Virus record (IMG/VR): IMGVR_UViG_3300046464_000129
Location: 1 to 64,000 of that record
Reading direction: 5' to 3' (one strand)
Length of the DNA stretch: 64,000 bases
DNA from: a virus
The notes beneath the pieces were generated by a model, which was given only the letters and a program-made list of their open reading frames with translations, made no database searches and was not told the origin of the DNA. Shown piece after piece: positions 60,015-64,000 of this stretch. A program made the position numbers and the translations under genes. Position 1 is the first letter of the stretch. The number at the start of each line of letters is the position of its first letter.

Positions 60015-60563
60015 CTATTCAATTATCTTATCTGATTTATATTGGTCCCATTGTGTGAATCTATCGCGATCCATTAAGTCATGAACCTTGTGAGTCCATA
60101 CTCCTTTGTTTGTTGCATTAAAATCTTTATCGTCAATTTTAATACAAGCATTATACCCCAACTGTTCAATGTATGGAACCTTAACACTAATCATTGGTAT
60201 AAATTTATTATGTTCTGTGTAACCTGCTTCTTGAATCCATTCTAAATATTCATGTTCAAAATCTAATGTTACCCAAAAACCTTCTTCGCAAAGTGTCTTA
60301 ACTAAATTATCCCAAGCTTCTTCTTCCTCTTTTAATATATCTTCGTTATCAGATAAATCAAAACTTTGATTTGCTCCTAGATATATATGTTGTACGTTTT
60401 TCCTTGTTGCAATTCCTTTTACTTCTTCAGGGTCTTGCATACCAACAACAAATAAAGTATCCATGCCATAAGCAGGTGTATGTTCAATTTCAACACCTTG
60501 AAAGTATGTTATACCTTCTTGTATGTTAGTTTTTTTGTTGCTTGAGTGATAGTCTCTTTTCAT
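60015..60563 (-). CDS. Hypothetical protein near the DpdA-like gene
   Basis: 182 residues. V-V-G-M-Q-D-P-E-E, H-I-Y-L-G-A-N-Q-S-F and a C-terminal H-D-L-M-D-R-D-R-F-T-Q-W-D-Q-Y segment are visible. No family is recognised. Position in the folE-queD-dpdA region suggests, without proof, a role in base modification. Confidence 0.75.
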   Translation of the reverse strand: MKRDYHSSNKKTNIQEGITYFQGVEIEHTPAYGMDTLFVVGMQDPEEVKGIATRKNVQHIYLGANQSFDLSDNEDILKEEEEAWDNLVKTLCEEGFWVTLDFEHEYLEWIQEAGYTEHNKFIPMISVKVPYIEQLGYNACIKIDDKDFNATNKGVWTHKVHDLMDRDRFTQWDQYKSDKIIE

Positions 60564-60566
60564 TTA

Positions 60567-60746
60567 TTAAGCCTCTGCTAATTGTGTTTCTAATCTTGTA
60601 ATTTGCATTTTCAAATCAAGTTTTTGATACTTTAACTCTTTTAATACATCTTCATTAACATACTGATTATATAATGTATTAATTTTTTTGTCAAGTTCTC
60701 TATGTTTCTTTTTTAATGTATTTAGATATGTTGCTTTATCAGCCAT
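60567..60746 (-). CDS. YdcH-like (DUF465-type) small coiled-coil protein
   Basis: 59 residues read from the ATG at 60744-60746. H-R-E-L-D-K-K-I then V-L-K-E-L-K-Y-Q-K-L-D-L-K-M-Q-I-T-R-L fits the short antiparallel-helix family DUF465. It overlaps the DpdA-like gene end by 8 bases and has GGAGGAAACAA before the ATG. The role in phages is unknown. Confidence 0.78.
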   Translation of the reverse strand: MADKATYLNTLKKKHRELDKKINTLYNQYVNEDVLKELKYQKLDLKMQITRLETQLAEA

Positions 60747-62247
60747 TTGTTTCCTCCAAGTTATTCAAGAAGTCTTCTGCGGCCTCTACCTGTTCACTAG
60801 TATACTCGCCGTCATCAACGTCTTGTAAATCATCTCCAGAATCAAATAAACTATCAAATGCACTCTGTGAAGTTTTGATAGACTTCATACCACTAAAGTG
60901 TGTAAGCATTGATTCTGCTTCTTCTAATAATTGCATTGGTGTTTCACTTTTGAATAGCTTATCAATAAACTCGGTTACATATATCACATCTCTTGGAACC
61001 CATAAGTCAAATTCTTCTTGCTTAGGTTTTACTTTACGCCATTCCAAGTGACTTGGCTTGTATCTAGTACAGGCTATATCTGCTAGAGTATTAGCACGTT
61101 GACAAGCTTCAATGTGTTGATATACATTGTGTGCCATTAACAAGAAGTATGAGAAACTATCCCAACTTGTCTTGCCTTCTTTGCCAATTTTATTTAACAT
61201 ACCAGGACCCATATAACATAAGTCACCCATTGTCATACGTTCGCCAATAGGACTGTTAAATGGAAACGGTATATTGCTATGTTGAAATTTCTTATCGTCA
61301 ACTGCTTGTTCCATTACATAACTAAACTTATCGTTACGATGAACGTGTTGACTGTATGCTTGTCCTTTAGCCGTTGTAATAAAAGGACTAGCGGCATCAT
61401 ACGTAACCATCATATTAGGATTAATAGTTTCTCTAATGTTACGTTGTATTGCAGTAAAGATACAAGACCAATTAAGTTTACTTGTACCCAAGTAGTGAAT
61501 TAGATCTCTGCCTGGATCTAACAGTTTCTCATCTCGCATTACAATAAGTCTACGTAGAGCAAGATGCAACTGTTTCATATTGTAACCAGCCATTGCCCAA
61601 CCTTCAAATGGATAATGTTTAACTGCACTAAACCAATCATCAGCTTGTTGCTCATTGTTACCTTGTAATACATTTAAGAATTTAGTTTTACCTTGTCTAT
61701 TACGTACAAAGTAATCGTTATTAAACATTGTGTATTCTAAACAATCAACCCAATCTTTCAATCCTGTTTTAGCATTCAATGGTGGAGCCGCCGCTAATGT
61801 AGGAATATCTAATACCATACTATAATCTGCAGTATGCTCTAACCAATTTAAAATTGTTTTACGTAGATCATCATCAGTTTTAAAATTAGGCCAATCACAT
61901 TTGATTACACCTGTAGCAATCTGAAACCCACCACTATCACCAAGTATAAAACTATGTTCTCTATCACGTTTTTGAATCATAGGTTCTTGCTCATCACTTT
62001 TGACTGGATCTCGAGTGGCATGACCTGCAGAGTATAAACCCCACTTGTAACTATAATAATTGTCTTTAGGTTTTAGAAAATCAAAGCCGTCTATGCCAAA
62101 CTCAAAGCCCTTAGGCATTCTCTCTGGTTTAACAAAGTCTGGTCTTTTCTGTGCTTGTCTAATAAACTTAGAATAAAAACTACTAATGCTCGGCAAGAAT
62201 ACTGAGTAGTCTTTATTACTTTCTGTAAGGTTTTTGTTACTTGCCAT
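60739..62247 (-). CDS. dpdA: DpdA/TGT-like DNA 7-deazaguanine transglycosylase
   Basis: 502 residues. H-S-F-I-L-G-D104-S-G-G-F-Q-I is the tRNA-guanine transglycosylase base-binding motif, D147 (V-L-D-I-P-T) is a second active-site Asp, and W-A-M-A-G-Y-N and T-Y-D-A-A-S-P-F continue the barrel. Phage members of this family (DpdA) exchange guanine in DNA for a 7-deazaguanine. FolE, QueD-like and QueE genes here would make the precursor. The last 70 residues are acidic and specific to this copy. Confidence 0.85.
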   Translation of the reverse strand: MASNKNLTESNKDYSVFLPSISSFYSKFIRQAQKRPDFVKPERMPKGFEFGIDGFDFLKPKDNYYSYKWGLYSAGHATRDPVKSDEQEPMIQKRDREHSFILGDSGGFQIATGVIKCDWPNFKTDDDLRKTILNWLEHTADYSMVLDIPTLAAAPPLNAKTGLKDWVDCLEYTMFNNDYFVRNRQGKTKFLNVLQGNNEQQADDWFSAVKHYPFEGWAMAGYNMKQLHLALRRLIVMRDEKLLDPGRDLIHYLGTSKLNWSCIFTAIQRNIRETINPNMMVTYDAASPFITTAKGQAYSQHVHRNDKFSYVMEQAVDDKKFQHSNIPFPFNSPIGERMTMGDLCYMGPGMLNKIGKEGKTSWDSFSYFLLMAHNVYQHIEACQRANTLADIACTRYKPSHLEWRKVKPKQEEFDLWVPRDVIYVTEFIDKLFKSETPMQLLEEAESMLTHFSGMKSIKTSQSAFDSLFDSGDDLQDVDDGEYTSEQVEAAEDFLNNLEETNG

Positions 62248-62273
62248 TTACTATCCTTTATATAAGGTTAAAG

Positions 62274-63026
62274 TTATACAGTTAATGCTGGTAAGATGTA
62301 GTCGTATTTGCCTAAGCCTGAATCAACTGAAATCATTAATGCACCTTTTTTACTGATGTTCATTACACACGTTCCACTCATACCTAGTCTTAGAATTGCT
62401 AACACTTGGTTTAATGGCCATGCATAACCTTCTGTAATTTCTCCATTTACATTGTTTGCAAATGTACGTTTACCTGTAAAAGATCCATCAGCGGCACCTA
62501 CTGTAAGAATTAAATCACCGTTGTCTGTTTTAACAGTAAAGTTAGGTTCAATTCCACCATAGATTCCTGCAACTGCTTGAAGCTCACTTACTTTAGCTTT
62601 TGTAGGTGCAAATGTTACATCCCACTCAACGCCTTTGAACTTAACAGTTTGTAAGGTCTGTTCAATAATTTCTTTACTCATAAATCTGTATTGATCTGTA
62701 TTGCCTTCTTTGTCTTTAAACAATAAGTGATCTGGAACTGTTACTCCATTACGTTCACGAGTTACTACATCAACTGTAGCATCATCTGTTTGATAGTTAG
62801 GTAGTCCTGTAACACCAGATAAAAATCCAAGGTTTCCAAGACCAAATTCGCCGTTAAATTCATCAACTGCATTATGCATTGTTGCTTGTAAGATTACTGT
62901 ACGATCAGCATCCATAGCATCTAATGTAGTTGATTCATCTGTGCCTGTTACTTTCACTGAAGTAATAAAGCCTAAGCCGGCTGTGTGCTTAACAATGTCT
63001 TGCACTATATCACGAGTCTGACTCAT
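62274..63026 (-). CDS. T4 gp45-like DNA polymerase sliding clamp
   Basis: 250 residues. The order of strands and the segments G-L-G-N-L-G-F-L-S-G-V, R-F-M-S-K-E-I-I-E-Q and I-S-K-K-G-A-L-M-I-S-V fit the T4-type clamp of marine myoviruses. gp45 encircles DNA and tethers the polymerase; in T4 it also activates late transcription, consistent with the late-type boxes in this window. Both a host-type and a late-type promoter sequence lie upstream. Confidence 0.78.
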   Translation of the reverse strand: MSQTRDIVQDIVKHTAGLGFITSVKVTGTDESTTLDAMDADRTVILQATMHNAVDEFNGEFGLGNLGFLSGVTGLPNYQTDDATVDVVTRERNGVTVPDHLLFKDKEGNTDQYRFMSKEIIEQTLQTVKFKGVEWDVTFAPTKAKVSELQAVAGIYGGIEPNFTVKTDNGDLILTVGAADGSFTGKRTFANNVNGEITEGYAWPLNQVLAILRLGMSGTCVMNISKKGALMISVDSGLGKYDYILPALTV

Positions 63027-63059
63027 TTAGTTTCTCCTGTTTGAGTTATTAATATAAAC

Positions 63060-63088
63060 ATATTACAATAGTATTTAGAAAATGTCAA
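63060..63088 (-). promoter_or_regulatory. Host-type sigma70 promoter overlapping a late-type box, for the clamp
   Basis: -35 TTGACA at 63083-63088, 17-base spacer, -10 TAATAT at 63060-63065. The spacer contains CTAAATAC (63072-63078), the late-type box seen elsewhere, so early and late polymerases could use overlapping sites. Confidence 0.65.
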
Positions 63089-63107
63089 CAAAAACATTGA
63101 CTTATAC

Positions 63108-63647
63108 CTATTTTAATTTAAGTTTTAGTTTACCAATAGATTTTTGAACACATAATGCCTGTACTTTACAGTCTTCTAAAGCATTATGAGCCGCAAATTC
63201 TATTTCTTTTCTTGGATCACTTGGCATAATACTGAATAGTGTTCTACTATCTCTTATTTTCCAAAATGCCCAAGGTATATGATGTTTGTACTGATGATAC
63301 ATATTTTCTAGTATAACTATATCAAATGCAGGTCCTTGGCACCATATAACATCAACACCAACACACCATTTATTTAGATGTTGTAGGACTTCTAGTACAG
63401 ACGTTCTTCCTTCGTCACCAAGTGCTTCATCTCTAACACTTTTTTCTTGCCTACCCCACCACTCTATAGTGCTGTCTAATGTTGTTCTTCCTTTTGCTAA
63501 TTGTTCATCTACATCAAATCGATAGTAGAATTCATTGTGGGTATCACTTATTTCATTAGGATTGAACTTTACACCTCCTATAGTTAGAACTACACAATCA
63601 GGACCTGTGCCCAATGTTTCTAAGTCTATCATCGCGTGAGTAGTCAT
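63108..63647 (-). CDS. DexA-like 3'-5' exonuclease (DEDD)
   Basis: 179 residues. M-I-D-L-E-T-L (ExoI, D/E), F-D-I-V-I-L-E-N and H-N-A-L-E-D-C (ExoIII, with the conserved His) mark the DnaQ-type nuclease fold. T4 DexA has 227 residues; this is shorter but in range of marine homologs. It may trim DNA in replication or host DNA breakdown. A host-type promoter lies upstream. Confidence 0.85.
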   Translation of the reverse strand: MTTHAMIDLETLGTGPDCVVLTIGGVKFNPNEISDTHNEFYYRFDVDEQLAKGRTTLDSTIEWWGRQEKSVRDEALGDEGRTSVLEVLQHLNKWCVGVDVIWCQGPAFDIVILENMYHQYKHHIPWAFWKIRDSRTLFSIMPSDPRKEIEFAAHNALEDCKVQALCVQKSIGKLKLKLK

Positions 63648-63681
63648 ATTAATCCATGTTCAAAGTTTCAGTTTAAAGTGT

Positions 63682-63710
63682 ATTGTAACACACTATAAGT
63701 TCTTTGTCAA
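63682..63710 (-). promoter_or_regulatory. Host-type sigma70 promoter for the exonuclease
   Basis: -35 TTGACA at 63705-63710, 17-base spacer, -10 TACAAT at 63682-63687, about 35 bases before the ATG at 63647, in the last codons of the partial rSAM gene. Confidence 0.7.
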
Positions 63711-64000
63711 GCCTTCTATTGGTATTATTTTTTTATAGAAGTCGGCAAACTCTGGAAATGCTTTTTCAAATGAGTTACCGTGATATCTATCATGTCTTTC
63801 AAGCATAAATTTTGTTGGGTATAGATATACATCTTTTGGTACAACATTTTTAAATGCTACTTGTACTTCTGGGTAATCTTTCCAATGCTCTATTAGTTTG
63901 TCTAGGTGTTCTTTTGGTAAACAATCAATACTCAAACCATATGGGTTGGTAACAAAGTTATGTCTCATCTTATCAACATATTGAGCTAAGTCATCAAACA
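63693..64000 (-). CDS. C-terminal part of a further twitch-type radical SAM protein (edge-cut)
   Basis: The frame runs off the right edge without a stop and ends at TAG 63693-63695, giving about 101 residues. No rSAM core lies in the window. The call rests on likeness of L-P-K-E-H then R-H-D-R-Y-H-G-N-S-F-E-K-A-F-P-E-F-A-D-F-Y to the tails of the twitch rSAMs here (L-P then R-G-T-D-F..F-P-E). An ATG at 63968 could give a short free-standing protein, but the upstream frame is open and similar in style. Confidence 0.55.
   Translation of the reverse strand, partial: FDDLAQYVDKMRHNFVTNPYGLSIDCLPKEHLDKLIEHWKDYPEVQVAFKNVVPKDVYLYPTKFMLERHDRYHGNSFEKAFPEFADFYKKIIPIEGLTKNL

Noticed and set aside
1-64000. 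tRNA genes, rRNA, CRISPR arrays, insertion sequences, integrase or att sites
   Set aside because: I looked for these and saw no cloverleaf-like cluster, regularly spaced repeats, transposase motifs or flanking duplications; a covariance-model search would be decisive for tRNAs.

Overview
The window reads as part of a large, AT-rich, T4-like (myovirus-type) phage genome, probably marine. Support: a gp45-like sliding clamp, a T4-RNase H/FEN-type 5'-3' nuclease, a DexA-like exonuclease, flavin-dependent ThyX, thymidine kinase, a MazG-like pyrophosphohydrolase, almost gapless genes with ATGA/TAATG junctions, and T4-late-type ATAAATA boxes before several genes. No host chromosome markers, rRNA or tRNA are visible. 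No photosynthesis genes are seen, so a heterotrophic marine alphaproteobacterial host (SAR11-like) is a guess from base composition and gene content, not a demonstrated assignment.

Region 1 (about 0.15-19.7 kb, all minus strand) is a tightly overlapping operon dominated by radical SAM (rSAM) proteins. Most have an N-terminal twitch-like cysteine domain (C..PW/PF, then CC, then CxxC), the CxxxCxxC core and a conserved C-terminal tail. They are interleaved with a 2OG-Fe(II)-type oxygenase, a PLP aminotransferase-like protein, an SDR-like protein, an amidinotransferase and two paralogous proteins of unknown family. At 3.1-5.2 kb one split rSAM/SPASM gene appears to sit inside another.

Region 2 (19.8-31.3 kb) has the one complete plus-strand gene, a nitroreductase, a Calx-beta structural-type protein, an AsnA-like class II aminoacyl-tRNA-synthetase-fold ligase, a second amidinotransferase, three more twitch rSAMs, an MTA/SAH/5'-deoxyadenosine nucleosidase, a second minus-strand 2OG oxygenase and a sulfotransferase-like protein.

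Region 3 (31.3-42.5 kb) holds conserved phage hypotheticals, a cold-shock protein, a MoxR ATPase/VWA-metallopeptidase pair, two lipoproteins, an HtrA-type membrane protease, a methyltransferase, ThyX and an Smr-domain protein.

Region 4 (42.5-52.3 kb) has a PMM-like HAD phosphatase, the FEN nuclease and a cassette of flavodoxin, SAM synthetase, SufE and IscU, followed by QueE. It continues with an exported glycine-zipper protein, a UDP-sugar dehydrogenase-like protein, MazG and Tdk.

Region 5 (52.3-64 kb) encodes a secreted subtilase with a C-terminal barrel-like region, a phosphoribosyltransferase, FolE, GalE, a glycosyltransferase, a QueD-like protein, a DpdA/TGT-like transglycosylase, the sliding clamp, the DexA-like exonuclease and the edge of another rSAM.

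Taken together, the phage carries an unusually large rSAM repertoire and also genes to feed it: SAM supply, Fe-S assembly, an electron carrier and by-product removal. It separately has most of a 7-deazaguanine DNA-modification pathway (FolE, QueD, QueE, DpdA; QueC not in the window). Two promoter classes recur: host-type TTGACA-17 bp-TATNAT promoters, mainly in the right half, and T4-late-like boxes.
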